Of a DNA stretch of 64,000 nucleotides, positions 25,901-37,087 are shown piece by piece. The translations under genes and the position numbers were made by a program. Within the stretch, counting starts at the first letter, position 1. Every line of letters begins with the position of its first letter. The notes beneath the pieces were generated by a model, which was not told where the DNA came from, searched no databases, and saw only the letters and a list, made by a program, of their open reading frames with translations. Origin of the DNA: Hermatobates lingyangjiaoensis (taxonomy: Eukaryota; Arthropoda; Insecta; Hemiptera; Hermatobatidae). Location: contig JAPFBL010000009.1 in the NCBI GenBank assembly GCA_026182355.1, forward strand, positions 496,001 through 560,000, written 5' to 3'.

Positions 25901-28900
25901 GGAGCATGGATGGTAAACTAATTTTTGGAGTAGAATTTTAATTCCACAAAAGTTTTGTTTTTGTTTTTTAGTAATTTCTTTCCCAAAAATTTTACCTGCC
26001 TTTGTTTTTCTATTAATTCCATTTTTTAAAGTTTATTTAAGTGAAGATACTGGAGTTTTGTGATTTTTTAAACTAAGAAAAGTTTATTTTTCAAATCACA
26101 GGACTTGTTTATCGCCACAAGGATTTCTAATATCACATGAGTATTTTAAAGGTATGATCAGTCATGGATGTGAAGTATTATGAGTATGCGAGGCATGGTC
26201 AGAAAAAGGTTGACCCACTAGGAGTTTAAACGTTGATCGTTTATGATTAATATATTAATATTTGTTCAAATTTATGCAGGCTTAGATGGAAGTGCGAGTA
26301 TGTGAATTGTCGTGAAGACCGTTTAGTGATGATCATTGTGGTGATTGTTACTATAATCATTACTATCTGTAATATTCTAGACCTTAAATTCGATATAAAT
26401 TTAAAAGTATAGCTTAAACTCAATTTATGGGAGCCAGATTAGCTCATTGATAAATTTCTCGCCCCTGAACTGGTAGGGCCTCTCTTTGACCCTCGATTTA
26501 TTCACGAGGGAGGTGAATAGATCTAAGCACGTCGTCCCCAGGAGAGGACGTTTAGCCGTTAGTCCCGAGCATATACGACTTCAGGTAGTCATTAAAGATC
26601 CCTGATTTAAATACACTTGATTTAGGCAAAATTTAAGACTTCCAATGTAGAATGTTTTTTGTTTGGTATCACAAAGGACCAATATTAGGTCTAAATGTGT
26701 TCTCTTGTGGGAAGGCCATTGCAACCTAACATAACCTTACTCAATGATTAATTTTCAAATGAAAACATTGGCAATCTGCCCAGTAAGCATGCATGATGAT
26801 TTTTTTTTACTTTAAAATTAGTTCTTTGAGTCTTAATATTGACTTATACTTATCATACGAGTCACAATTCATAATTTTTTTTTAACTTGGTAATCTGAAA
26901 TACGAAATTAAGAAATAATCTGTAATAAGGTAAAGTAGCTCGATCTGATGCTTACTGTCACTTATGAGGAGGTAATATTAAAACATTTTATTCCATACCT
27001 AGCACTACTGTTAATAAGAAAGATGATATTTTAATTGCACAAATAATTAGATATGTGGAAAATACCCTTTCTACTGGCATAAGGTGTATCCCTTATTCAA
27101 ATTTCTAGCCAAGACTATTAAATCTCAAAACGAAGGATGTTGTTAAGTGTTTAGCTTTTTATTTGATTTTTTTAAATGATAGGCCTTTACCATGTTCTCA
27201 AGAAAGGAACAACATGGGCCAGTACTACACATACATAGGAATCATCCTATAAATATGTACAACAAGATGTGAATTCCATAAAACACCTAAAATGTGTTCA
27301 AGTTTAACACATTTTCAGGTATGAAAGTCCTTCAGCTGTAAATATTTTTTTTATTTGAATCATCTAATAAATGAATATTAACGATTAATAATTCAGTATT
27401 TTTTGTTGCAGGGACGAGATAATGATATCTGCTATGGGAAGAAGGTACGATAATAATGTGGCTGTTCTGTTAGAGTCACTTTTACAACTCGTGTATTTAA
27501 GAACAGAGCCGTGGGCTCCCCAGTCCAACCCAGTTCCTTATCTAGAACTGCGCTCATACTTAGATAAAAGCCAAAATAATGCACATTTAGTCCAGTTTCT
27601 CGAGCAGTACTTTAAGATAATCGGTTAGTGTTCATTCACCATACTATAAAAGTGTAGATTTGTATATTTGTTTAATCGTATTGATCTTGGTACTTTTAAG
27701 GTTTTTCTTTTTCACTTAATTTAATGTTTCAGTTAATAAATACTCGATGAAATCCTGTTGCAGAGGAGGAGACGAGCAGTTTCATTCGAAGGTTCGGGGA
27801 TGGTGGTTCAGGAAGTACTTTTGTTAATTTTGTCACTGCATTCAAAAACCTTACTGCTTGTGTCATAGAAAATTTGGTTGAACAGAGGTTTGGACCCAAG
27901 GCAGCTAGAATATTCAGGTTTGTTTCTAGAATTTTAAGGTTTTAAATAAATATTATCTCTCAAGCACAAATTGGAGTGCTTTTTTTGGGATGGTTTAGAC
28001 TTAGTTTATTTACTGAAATGTTAAGGCATTTTTAAATATATAAGGGTTTTACTTTTTGTCATAAATTAGTCACATTGCACTTTGATGAGCTACAAAATTA
28101 TTGTAACAAAAATAGTGTTTATAAATGATATAAATGAAAGATAAATATAGGGTAAATCAAAACGTTATTAATGGAATCTTTGACCTGCTTTATCTTGACT
28201 TGCTTAGTATTTTTCTTCTAAGAGTAACGTAGTTCACCCTTTTTGGTCACTTTTATTCTTTTACTCCAAAACCAGTAGAGGATGAAAAGGGATTTGAATT
28301 CTGTTTCTCCTTCTTTCCTTTTATTTGCAATTACTTTCTCTTCATGAAATTTATTATTAGGTTTAATTTCTTTTCACCATTTATAACGCTTTCCAGCTAG
28401 TTTGATAAGGTAATATAAATTGAAATTTATTTAATCGGCTGTTCAAATATTAATAGTTGTTAATTATATGTATGTTATATATTTAATTATCTATTGGAAA
28501 CGAACCGTCATTACATCGTGCATTTGGCCTCCATCCCTTTGTTATTATAGTGACTATGGACAGAAAAAATTAGAGTCTGCAGGTTTTTTTCTTTTACTTG
28601 TGTTTCTTTACTACCTTAAACTTTTACTGTCCGTTTCAGATAGTTTTTATAATATTCAATAAATTTTCAAAAAAATAATGTTATTATATTGTTTTGTTTT
28701 CCAACGCCCACATTTATAAGGCGTCAGATAATTGAATGTAAATAAATTTCAACCGAACTATCATTTGTAGGTTTTTAAATAGTTTTTGATCATATTTTTG
28801 ACAATATTAACATCCAAACCACAGTTGGGAATCAGAAAAAAGAATTTCAGTATCAGTTTTGACTCTGAGGAGGCCTCCTTGTTCCTGATGAAAGATCTTT

Positions 28901-31900
28901 GCTTTTTTCCTGACTCCCTACTGTGGTTTAGAGTTGATTTTTATTTCACGTGTTTATTGTGAAATTTTTTTAACAGTATATATATGAAAGTGTATAAAAA
29001 TTTGTAACAGACAAAGAAATTTAAAAAACCTATTTTCACCATATTATTTTCTATGGAAATATATTTTTGGATAAATTTTAAAATAAATGAATTTTTTTTA
29101 GTATTTCAAATCAAAGTAGATTTAGTTATTGTATAGTTCACTGTTTGACGATTAATTAACCATTCTTAATTAAATTACTTTTGTTAATGAGACTGTGAGT
29201 TTAGGCGATCTGATTGTGAATTGTGTTTCATACAAACGGCAAGACTTATAGGCTAACATTCATGAAGTTTTCATGAGTTAACTTAAGATCTCTCATCATA
29301 CGGTTAAAAACCTTTTGTGTTTCAGGTTAGTTCGAACCAAGAAGTACCTTGATCAGGAGCAGATTCAAAAGGTTGCCATGATACCTGACAAAGAGGCTAA
29401 GCAATTGACTTATAAACTACTTCAGGAGAACTTTCTACAGATGATCGAATTAAAGAAGGCCCCATCAAACACTGTTAATAAAAATTTTTACGTCTTCCAT
29501 GTCGACTTAAACCAGGTATTTATCCTAGCATTCGTTTATCTCTTGAAAATCCAACGGATTATACAAAAAATGTTCGTTCATTAGTTTATTTGATTAACTT
29601 CAGGAACAGAGAAACTTATTTACAAATATCGATTTCGTCGTTGCAGAACCCTCCTTTGTGTACAGGTTTCTACATTCATCCCTTAAGAAGATGATTGGAA
29701 GTAGGGCCTTTCTCAAATGTCGGATCCATTCGGTTTTTAACTGTTGGATCAAAGCTGGGGGGTAAAGTCGATGATGGTATCTTTTCGGAATTCCTTGATT
29801 GGAGCATAGCTCTGAGATTATCTGACCACTAGAATGCGTTTCAGGCAGATGTCAATGATATTATGGAGGCGGTAAAGCACGTATTAGTCTTTACCTCCCC
29901 ACGCGATAATGATATCAAAATTTTTCCGGATAGTCAGGCAGTTATCAGATTTGCCCGGGGAGTTCAGACTACGTGTGAGGTAGTTTTGAACTGTGAAATA
30001 CTCTTAGATAGCTAGTCAGAGAAGTAAAAAATTAGCTTCAATAAGGTTCCGGTTCACTGGAATATAATAGGCAACTGCAAGGCTGATGAACTACTCGATC
30101 TGGCACCCTTCTTTCGATACAGGATTACCTGTTTCATCCTGGAGTTCCACTCTCCACAAACAAGTCCGTCTTTACCTAAGTATTAGTTGCCATTTTTGAA
30201 CCAAAGATGGATCAAGGAGAGCACCTGAGTCATTTGGAAGCACCTTTGGGCTTCCTGCAATTACAGAAGGGCTGATGAACTTTGATCTACAAATAGAGAA
30301 ATATGCGATTTGTACTGGACACTGGCTAATAGGGAAGCATGCCACCAGGATATGCTTCTAGTCAAGGGATATTTGCAGAGCATGTCAAAGTAAGTAAGAG
30401 GAGGAATCTGTTCCTCTTTTTTCTTTGTCAATGCCCTGGTCTGGCTCGAAGAAGGAAAGCGATATTAGATTAGTACTTCTTTGACAATTTTGAAAACTTA
30501 GCATCCACTGATGTCAGAAATCTAATCAAATTTATTGTTCTCTCGGGATGGTTCAAGTGGACTAGCGAGGTAGGAGGATGGCCCTATTCTTTCTTTGTGA
30601 TGTCATATAGGTCAGTTTATGGCCTATGTAGGTTCTCTACTGGGATGGCCACCGCAACCTAACCTAAATTCATTAATTTCTAGTTAACTTTTTAAGAGTT
30701 TTTTTAGTCTGTTTAGATAGCCTTTCTAAGTGCATCAGGCATGCACTCGTGTCACGTTCAGCAATCAATTTCAATTTACCTTAACTATGAGTGGATCAAC
30801 TGTTGGAAACTCTTAATGAAGGTCCCAATATGAAAAATATGTGAATAATAGTATCCTATTATTTACCTGCTCTTTTCTCGCACCCTCTGTAATTTCATAT
30901 CGCACTCCCATGAAGTGTTCGCACCCCAAATTTGAAATCCCTGATTTAAAGTAAGGACTTTAAAATTTTAATAACAATTTTAAATGAAAATTTAGAACTT
31001 AAATATTAGGGTAACTTTTTCTTGCAGTTTTTTTATTTGTTGGATACAATAACTTTTAAGAAATTAAAAGAGTGTTTAATATGTATTTTTATACAAATTG
31101 AATGTTTAAGGTCAAGAAGGATATGAGTAAATGACATTTATATAAGACTGAGAAGGAACACAGATTTTATCTTTTAAAATCAAGAATATGGTAATTGTAA
31201 TTGACTGCCACTCTAAATAAGTCGCTAATAAATATTTCCTACAACCAGTTTAATCATAAACAGCTGGTTTTTTTTGTTTTGGTTATAAGAGGTTAATGTT
31301 AACTTATTCATAGTTATAGAACATATATTTTTTTGTAAAATATCTACAGACATTTTATATAGTAAAGAGTTATAGAACACTGAACACTTCACATCGCATT
31401 ACTAAAGTGGATGTTACCTGAGGATGAACACTAAGTGTTCGAAACGTATCGACGTTGTTCAAATCTTTTGTGTGGAAACTTGGTGTTTCTAATCATGACT
31501 AAACACTACACAATAAATGATTGCATGGCTCGTGATATTTTGTCATGTAGATATTACTTTTTTCCTTATACATAATTTTATATTTACAAAGTTATAGACA
31601 AAGTTTCCACATATGAAAAACAACTCCTTTCAAACTCGTAGAGTTCTTCGTCAGATTTATTTTCTTTTACGGTGAAATTGTATGAATGCGAATCCCGTTT
31701 GTACCTCTTAGCTTAAGTACGTCCTTCATAAAAGGAGATAAACCTAAAGAAAAACACTATTTTGTTGAATATGCGTTATTATCATAACAGAACTTTGTTC
31801 ATTTGAAGGACTTTGTCTATAATTTCCAAGTTTGAAAAGAATATCACATAGTAACCGACAGCTCAACTAGAGAGTTTGCTAATACATTTTATCATGGTTA

Positions 31901-34900
31901 ATAAGTTAATCTTATTTTGTATATTTAAGGTCATTATTCTTTTTTAATATTATAATGTCAGTTTTTGAGAAAACAATTTTGTTTTAGCAATGACATTAAA
32001 TCATGTTTGTGATAGTCGGGTATTTATTGATTTATACTCGTTGAGTGAATATTGATAGTAAATTATAATCCCTGTTGTATTCCTGGAATCAAGTCTAGAT
32101 CTTTCATGTCGTGTAGTTATAGTTATTTCATGTAAAAACTTTATTTCGTTAGGTTGCTAGAGTCGTGCTGGAAATATGTTACAAAGCTGTATATAATACT
32201 CTGACCAGAGCTGACCACGAGAAGAAGGAGAATATAAGACTGATTGAAAAACAAGAAAAGTTGAACTCAGTAGCAGAGTGCATGAGGCAACAAGGAACTG
32301 AGGAGTCGCAAATTCAGGATTTGGTTGGACATTTTTATATTATTTGTTGATAAAATTGATTATGTCTAAAAAATTACCAGAGTCATCGGGCACTGAGCAC
32401 TCCACTCCACATCACCTTACTAAAGCAGATGTAACCATCTGATGAACACTAAGTTTTGAAAACGCATCGCGATGTATACATTTTTTTGTGTTGAGACTTG
32501 GTGGTTTATTTTGCATGCTTTCCCAAATGGCTCTATTAATCTGTGAAGTGTTTTATTAATTTAAAAATTAATGTGAAGTCTTTATTAATTTGACATTTTA
32601 ATTCAGGTTGGCTGTAAGAAGGTTGTTGGTTAGTTAAATTGATTGTATCTCATAGGTGTAATGTCGTAATGAATATATAATACTGTTTTCCCTTTATCAT
32701 AGGGGTCAGAGTAGCCCAGTGGCAACGTGCTTGTCTCTGGATTGGTAAATCCTAGGTAAATAAATCTGAGCATGTCATTCCTCGGAGAAGACAATTCTTC
32801 TCATTAAATGAGACTGTCAGTCCTCATTAAATCTGTCGGTACTCGTTAAAGATCCCTAATCTAAATGCACTTGAGTTTAGCAAAATTTAAGACTCCCAAT
32901 TGTAGAATGTTCATTGTATGGTATCACAAAGGGCCAATGTTTATCCTATTGTGTTCTCTTGTGGGATGGCCTAACTTAGCCTTTATGATTCCACTAATAT
33001 ATAAACAAAGGGCTTCTCACACTCTATAGCAAGGATCGGAAGAACCCCTTTAGTTATTAACTATAGAAAATCCATACCTGAAGGATTTGATTCCTTTAAA
33101 ATTTCAGACATCGTTTCAGATAGAAGTACATAAAGATATCATCACTTATGCGCAAGAAATTTTCGAACAGGTTCTGATTTCATTTAGTTGGGAGTTAAAT
33201 TAATTTTTCGGTATATATATAAATATCACATCGTTTGCGTGTAAATACGATTTATTTTTTTGCAACAGTTTCATTATGACAATTTACTTACTTATCAATT
33301 TTCCAAAAAAAAGAAAAAATGTTTTGCATGAGTATTAAAGTTACAAAGTTACAATGATGTAAGATAATATTTGAAAAGTTTAAAAGATCTATCTTTACTA
33401 AAAGCTCAACTTCCACCCTTTTTATGAGAATAGATTATTATTAATTGTTTTATTTAAAATTGATGGATTTAATAAAAAAAAATAACTTTATTCTTTTAAA
33501 AATATTACATTTTTTTATATTTTAAACTTATTAACATTATTTAGCAAAAAAATTGGTTGTATAAATGGTGCATATCAAGGCTGCCAACTTAGATTATATA
33601 AATCTAGCTCTAGATTATTTCTGACCTATTTAGATTATAAAAACAGCCATCTAGATTATAGATTATTTTAGACCTCTCTTTAGATATTTCTAGATTATAA
33701 TGTAAAATGTAATCATTATATTGAATGTAATACAATCTTATATTAGAATCAATGCTCTTCCGTATACGTTTCGTTCTAGTACAGTTCTGATCAAGTTTTA
33801 CTTCTGGGCAAGTGTGTACTAGACTGCCATAAGACAGTGGTCATAAGCTTTCAGTATGTTTTTTTTCTCACAACAGTACACTGTTACAAAGGAATTTATT
33901 TCTAACTACTACTATACAGAACAAATATAAATATAACTAAAATACGCGCATATACACCTCAACTATATACTACCTCAAATATTTATATTCATTACAATAT
34001 TACATATTTAAGACAGTTAAATTTCACTGAAAACACTTTCGATTGAATAATAGATTTTTGAAGTCATGCACAAATTTATCTGTTACTAATCTACTTTCTT
34101 TGATTGTTCAGTAGTGTCCTGTAGTATTTATTGTTTGTATTATTAAACTTTACTACTAAGGATCTAATTTTGGGTGATCATAGGTTAAATTATTCCATGT
34201 CTGGTCAGACAGTACATCACATATGCAGTTTGAATAACACTAAATCTCTTCAAGTAATGTTCGTCCATATCCGGCCAGTTTCTGGGTCAGTCTGTGATCC
34301 ATTTGTAAGTCGTCAAGCTTCTTCCTTGTCTTTATAGTCGGAAAGTATTTACTTGGTTCTAGTCCTTTGATGCTGGTGCTCCATTCCTCTTCCCAGCTTT
34401 CTTTAGTCATGGATCCTGCTGTCTATATAACCAGCAGTTCGAAGATTTCTTGAACATTATCAGCAGCTTCAAGTAATGAAGACGATGATCAGTATTTGCT
34501 AGAACTCTTCCATTTTCAAGGCAAATTTATCTAATATGTTGAATATTATGCCATTTTAGATTATTAAGGTTTTTTTACTTTACTATAAGTAAAGTATAGT
34601 GATCGTGAAAAAATTCGATCTCGAGATTTTGACGGAATTACATGTTTTGAGGTCCCAGAAGTCGTTTTATGACGTTTTTACGATGATGTCTGTGTGTGTG
34701 TGGGTGGGTGGGTGAGTGTGTTAGCATTGCTTGTTACCACGCTACGGTCCAGAATCTTTGATGGATCAAGTTGATATTTTACACAAAAATGGGCCTCATA
34801 AAGACGAAGATCCCTATTGTTTGCGAAGAATTATGCATGATGGGAAAGTCACTTTTTTTGCCAAAAACAGTTTTTTTTAAAACATTTATTTCTTCTATAC

Positions 34901-36710
34901 TGATAACCCTAGAGTTTTGAAATTTTGACATTATCTTTGAGGTTACAAATGGAACAAACGAAAAATATATTCAGAATTTTAAATTAACAGGAAATATTTT
35001 TTTTTCAATAAAATGTACAAATTTTGACTTATAATTCAATCTCAAACCTTGTGAGAGCGATACAAGCCATACTGTTTGACGGACAAGAATGAAACTATGC
35101 CTATAAATAGAACATTATACCGAGAATGAGTTGAGATATTTTTTTTCAAACTTACATTCGCTAAAGGGGCGTTACAGTACGATTTGTGTTTTCAGAAAAT
35201 GTTTTTTTGACGCTAAATGGCTCGTTAAAAAATAATGAAAATTTGACCAAAAATGGAACAAAAAATTAGCAATTCATAAAAAAAAATGCATGAAGTTTCA
35301 ATTACGGGAAAGAGCAATAACGATATAATAACTCTTTGTTTATCCTAGACTAAGAGATCACCTGCTATACTTGTCGAATTTTTTGTATTTTTTTACATTG
35401 TTTACATTGACTTAGAAATTTTTTGAGCGAATCCACTGAAATAAAATTGATGTTTCTAATGGAAAAATGAAAATATATTATTGACTTATAAGAGATGTAA
35501 GAGGAATAATATTGTGCAGGAAAATGATAACACACACTCAGAAAAAATTCGTATATATGTTATTTGACAAAGGGGAAGGAAAATGATCTTATTAAATACT
35601 AAGAAGCCATAAAATTCCTAGTATAATAATTCTGTTAAAAACCAAAAATGAAAAAAAGATAATTCAAAATATAAATCTTTCGTTTAGAGATTAATAACTG
35701 TAATTATCGTACATCTTTAATTAACAAATCACCTTAAAACAACATTTTCTTCGCTGTTTAAGATGTTTTTCAGAGAAAAAAAGGGTATTTTTCTGTTTCA
35801 AATTTGAAAATTTTACATTAATATTCAATGTAGAAGGATGTCAAGTAAACGATGTAAGAAATCTACAGGCTGTTTGAACAATAGCCATGTTCTCTTGTAG
35901 GATAATATTTCGTTTCAAGAAATGTTCACATTGGTTTTTCAAAAATGTTATTACTACTGTAGTTATACTAATGAAATTATTTGCAAATAATAAATTATTT
36001 GTGATGTACAAAAATAAGCTTATAAATTGATATGTCCTTCAATCACTATCTGTACTACCTCACGAATGCAATGCTAATAATTATATCCCATTTAGATATT
36101 TATGTTATGCTTAAATGATACGTTATGTTTTATATACTCAAGAAATTTGACATTGAGTTACTTATAGTAAAGTAGAGTGTAGGCCACTCCAGATTTTTTT
36201 TGTATAAATTAGATTATTTATTCTGCAAAAAAAAGTTAACAGCCCTGGGACGTATACATTAAATTGAGAATATATTTTCAATTAAGGACTTTCTAACCAA
36301 TTATATTTCTTGAAAATATGTTTAGGGGAGCATTAGAGGTAAATAAATAAATAAGAGAAGTGATCAGATATAGGGATTAGGTTTGAATCAATTCTCTTAA
36401 AACTGTGTTTTGTTGGCCTACTTTTCTTTAATATTTTCTGATTTATTAAAAGTTCTTCCACTCACTGGCATACATATTATTCCCAATCACATATGACCAA
36501 TATTGTAAATACTGTGTTAGCTGTCAATCTTACTTCTGATTGTGTTGATTTCAGATTGACGAATGGATTACACCACCAGAAAAACAACTACTAGAATCAA
36601 TACAAAAATTTATTGACAAGTTACAAATGGCAGAGTTACATGTGGATCAGACAATTTTTATTATTCAAATATACATGTTTTATGAGAAATGTGTGATACA
36701 AGACAAATGA
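22849..36710 (+). CDS. POLR3C: DNA-directed RNA polymerase III subunit RPC3 (nine exons)
   Basis: Nine exons (22849-22992, 24022-24146, 24578-24702, 24813-25068, 27412-27623, 27764-27917, 29326-29515, 32153-32323, 36555-36710) join in phase into 1533 nt, or 510 residues plus TGA; human RPC3 is about 534. Family landmarks seen are the LILEHFGP start, LRYPR at the exon 2/3 joint, IYWKTNFDRLHQDMR, FGPKAARIFRLV, AMIPDKEAKQLTYKLL, ENIRLIEKQEK, and the C-terminal DELH-type helix ending VDQTIFIIQIYMFYEKC. RPC3 is known to pair with RPC6 and RPC7 in the Pol III-specific subcomplex that supports promoter opening and initiation. It has winged-helix domains followed by a C-terminal coiled coil and acts in the nucleus. 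The first ATG in the open frame was used and the homology begins there. Introns hold SINE, LINE, hAT-like and helentron-like insertions, none of which touches an exon. Confidence 0.93.
23808..23968. mobile_element. Foldback MITE family, copy D (POLR3C intron 1)
   Basis: CAATTCAGAAATGGGACAAA with AGATCTTTCGATC on the left; GTTGAAAGATCTTAGGCTC and CTACTTTGGTTTAGATG on the right. Diverged member; ends 50 bp before the exon 2 acceptor. Confidence 0.55.
24022..24146 (+). CDS. POLR3C: POLR3C exon 2 (residues 49-90)
   Basis: Acceptor TTCTAG, donor GTAGTA, ending in phase 2. Encodes IRKGLCILVQYGFVSF followed by a segment ending in LRYPR, a strongly family-like stretch in the N-terminal winged helix. 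Too short and too interrupted to stand out as a lone reading frame; found by splice-phase walking. Confidence 0.88.
24578..24702 (+). CDS. POLR3C: POLR3C exon 3 (residues 90-132)
   Basis: Acceptor ATTTTAG, donor G|GTTTGA. Encodes YLTIVENKYGEQSSILLGEV and a following helix, corresponding to the second winged-helix region. Phases join exons 2 and 4 exactly. Confidence 0.88.
24813..25068 (+). CDS. POLR3C: POLR3C exon 4 (residues 132-217)
   Basis: Acceptor ACTATAG, donor AG|GTTTGT. The intron before it is only 110 bp. Encodes a charged helix, the HYVMRC strand and the IYWKTNFDRLHQDMR block, a recognisable RPC3 landmark. The Pro/Ser/Lys-rich linker of the vertebrate protein is shorter here, which explains most of the length difference. 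Confidence 0.9.
25103..25308. mobile_element. Foldback MITE family, copy E (POLR3C intron 4)
   Basis: Left half ATCAACGTCTAAGCCACAGT, AGATCTTTCAACCAAAACAA, GTGGTCTTCTTCAGAGTCC; right half TACTGACGAAACTGCTTGTT and the mirrored end. Starts 34 bp after the exon 4 donor. Confidence 0.7.
26428..26737 (+). mobile_element. tRNA-derived SINE, copy 2 (POLR3C intron 4)
   Basis: Same family: decayed tRNA-like head, body CACGTCGTCCCCAGGAGAGG, and tail ending GGCCATTGCAACCTAACATA. Inserted in sense orientation between exons 4 and 5. Confidence 0.8.
27412..27623 (+). CDS. POLR3C: POLR3C exon 5 (residues 217-288)
   Basis: Acceptor GTTGCAG, donor G|GTTAGT. Encodes RDEIMISAMGRRYDNNVAVL and the third winged-helix region through FLEQYFKIIG. 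Confidence 0.9.
27764..27917 (+). CDS. POLR3C: POLR3C exon 6 (residues 288-339)
   Basis: Acceptor GTTGCAG, donor AG|GTTTGT. Encodes an acidic/Gly linker, then NFVTAFKNLTACVIENLVEQ and RFGPKAARIFR, which is highly characteristic of RPC3. Confidence 0.92.
28800..28975. mobile_element. Foldback MITE family, copy F (POLR3C intron 6)
   Basis: AACATCCAAACCACAGTTGG on the left; ATGAAAGATCTTTGCTTTTT, CTACTGTGGTTTAGAGTTGA and TTTTTATTTCACGTGTTTAT on the right. The right-hand tail is nearly identical to copy C. Confidence 0.7.
29326..29515 (+). CDS. POLR3C: POLR3C exon 7 (residues 339-402)
   Basis: Acceptor TTTCAG, donor CAG|GTATTT, phase 0 at the end. Encodes the fourth winged helix with VAMIPDKEAKQLTYKLLQEN and the FYVFHVDLNQ strand. 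Confidence 0.92.
29640..30667 (+). pseudogene. LINE ORF2 3' end with RNase H, in POLR3C intron 7
   Basis: Frameshifted translation shows an RNase H-like core (FSEFLDWSIALRLSDH, IKIFPDSQAVIRFARG, HWNIIGNCKADELLDL). A Cys-rich C-terminal domain follows (ICRACQSK.EEESVPLFFL, then CQCPGLARRRKA), then LSGWFKWTSEVGGWPY. This order fits LINEs of the I/Jockey/R1 group. The 3' end reads GGGATGGCCACCGCAACCTA and ends AACCTAAATT, matching the tail of the window's SINE family. No reverse transcriptase remains; many stops. Confidence 0.75.
31359..31520 (+). repeat. Repeat with hammerhead-like motif, copy 1
   Basis: Contains ACTAAAGTGGATGTTACCTG, CTGAGGA (31418-31424), a perfect 6-bp stem GAACAC/GTGTTC with a 3-nt loop, GAAA (31441-31444) and a CGT/ACG mini-stem. 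Matches 32385-32520 in order. Probably a Penelope-like terminal-repeat fragment; class uncertain. Confidence 0.55.
32153..32323 (+). CDS. POLR3C: POLR3C exon 8 (residues 403-459)
   Basis: Acceptor TCGTTAG, donor TTG|GTTGGA (a weak but usable GT). Phase 0 at both ends. Encodes the charged coiled-coil helix with ADHEKKENIRLIEKQEK and a Gln/Glu-rich turn. Confidence 0.85.
32385..32520 (+). repeat. Repeat with hammerhead-like motif, copy 2
   Basis: Contains TTACTAAAGCAGATGTAACC, CTGATGA (32439-32445), a decayed stem and TTGAAAACGCATCGCGATG. Homologous to 31359-31520, 1 kb upstream, in the same orientation. Confidence 0.55.
32702..32980 (+). mobile_element. tRNA-derived SINE, copy 3 (POLR3C intron 8)
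   Basis: Head GTCAGAGTAGCCCAGTGGCA and body with TTGAGTTTAGCAAAATTTAA and GTATCACAAAGGGCCAATG. A block around the B box is deleted, and the tail is cut short before the AACCTAACC repeats. Confidence 0.78.
33576..36247. mobile_element. hAT-like element carrying a nested insertion
   Basis: Left end CAAGGCTGCCAACTTAGATT; right end, reverse complemented, CAGGGCTGTTAACTTTTTTT. Both fit a hAT-type CAGGGCTGCCAAC terminus. Candidate 8-bp targets GTGCATAT and GGACGTAT agree at 5 of 8 positions. The left interior has repeated TAGATTAT words (33590-33710) that reappear at the right end. Helentron-like copy 1 sits inside. Confidence 0.5.
34577..36193 (+). mobile_element. Helentron-like nonautonomous element, copy 1
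   Basis: Starts with a 19-bp palindrome (ACTTTACTATAAGTAAAGT) just after a T run, carries a short (GGGT)n array at 34701-34713, and ends with TTACTTATAGTAAAG, the inverted partner, plus a hairpin-forming AGAGTGTAGGCCACTCCAGA before a T run. About 1.62 kb with no transposase or Rep-helicase frame. Subterminal inverted repeats, an internal short tandem array, a terminal hairpin and insertion in T runs fit nonautonomous helentrons (HINE/DINE-1 type). A plain TIR MITE is the alternative. Confidence 0.6.
36555..36710 (+). CDS. POLR3C: POLR3C exon 9 (residues 460-510, stop)
   Basis: Acceptor GATTTCAG, phase 0, TGA at 36708-36710. Encodes the C-terminal helix IDEWITPPEKQLLESI through VDQTIFIIQIYMFYEKC, the counterpart of the conserved RPC3 C-terminus. 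A 4.2-kb intron filled by nested transposons separates it from exon 8. Confidence 0.87.
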   Translation: MDEWITPPEKQLLESIQKFIDKLQMAELHVDQTIFIIQIYMFYEKCVIQDK

Positions 36711-36744
36711 ATATAGAAGTTATTTTGTTTGTTTTATATGTTTT

Positions 36745-36750
36745 AATAAA
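36745..36750 (+). terminator. POLR3C: POLR3C polyadenylation signal
   Basis: A canonical AATAAA lies 35 nt after the POLR3C stop codon and is followed by T- and TG-rich sequence, a plausible short 3' UTR end. Confidence 0.6.
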
Positions 36751-37087
36751 TTCAATGACAACATATGAATTGCTTGTTGTTAAAACGTTATTTTGTATCA
36801 TACAAAATTGTCTGTATATCTATCTGTTTGGTTTGTATTCCCAAATAGTTTTTATTAATCTGTGAAATGTTACATGTTCATTTAGGTTGAAGCTGAGAAG
36901 ATTATTAAATTGGCCTTTAACTCAAGGGTCAATGTAACAGCCTTCAGTTTTTTTAAATCTGAATTTGTTATATTATTACATTGATAAATAAACGTGAAGG
37001 TTATGAAGGTTAGGTCAAATTGATTGTCTCTCAAAGGGGTAATATCACAGTGAAGATATAATACTGCTTTATCTCTACCTCCTGTTT

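Noticed and set aside
31445..31480. Claiming a functional hammerhead ribozyme at 31.4 kb
   Set aside because: Stem II is perfect, but there is an extra base before it and stem I has only about two pairs, so activity is not supported by sequence alone.
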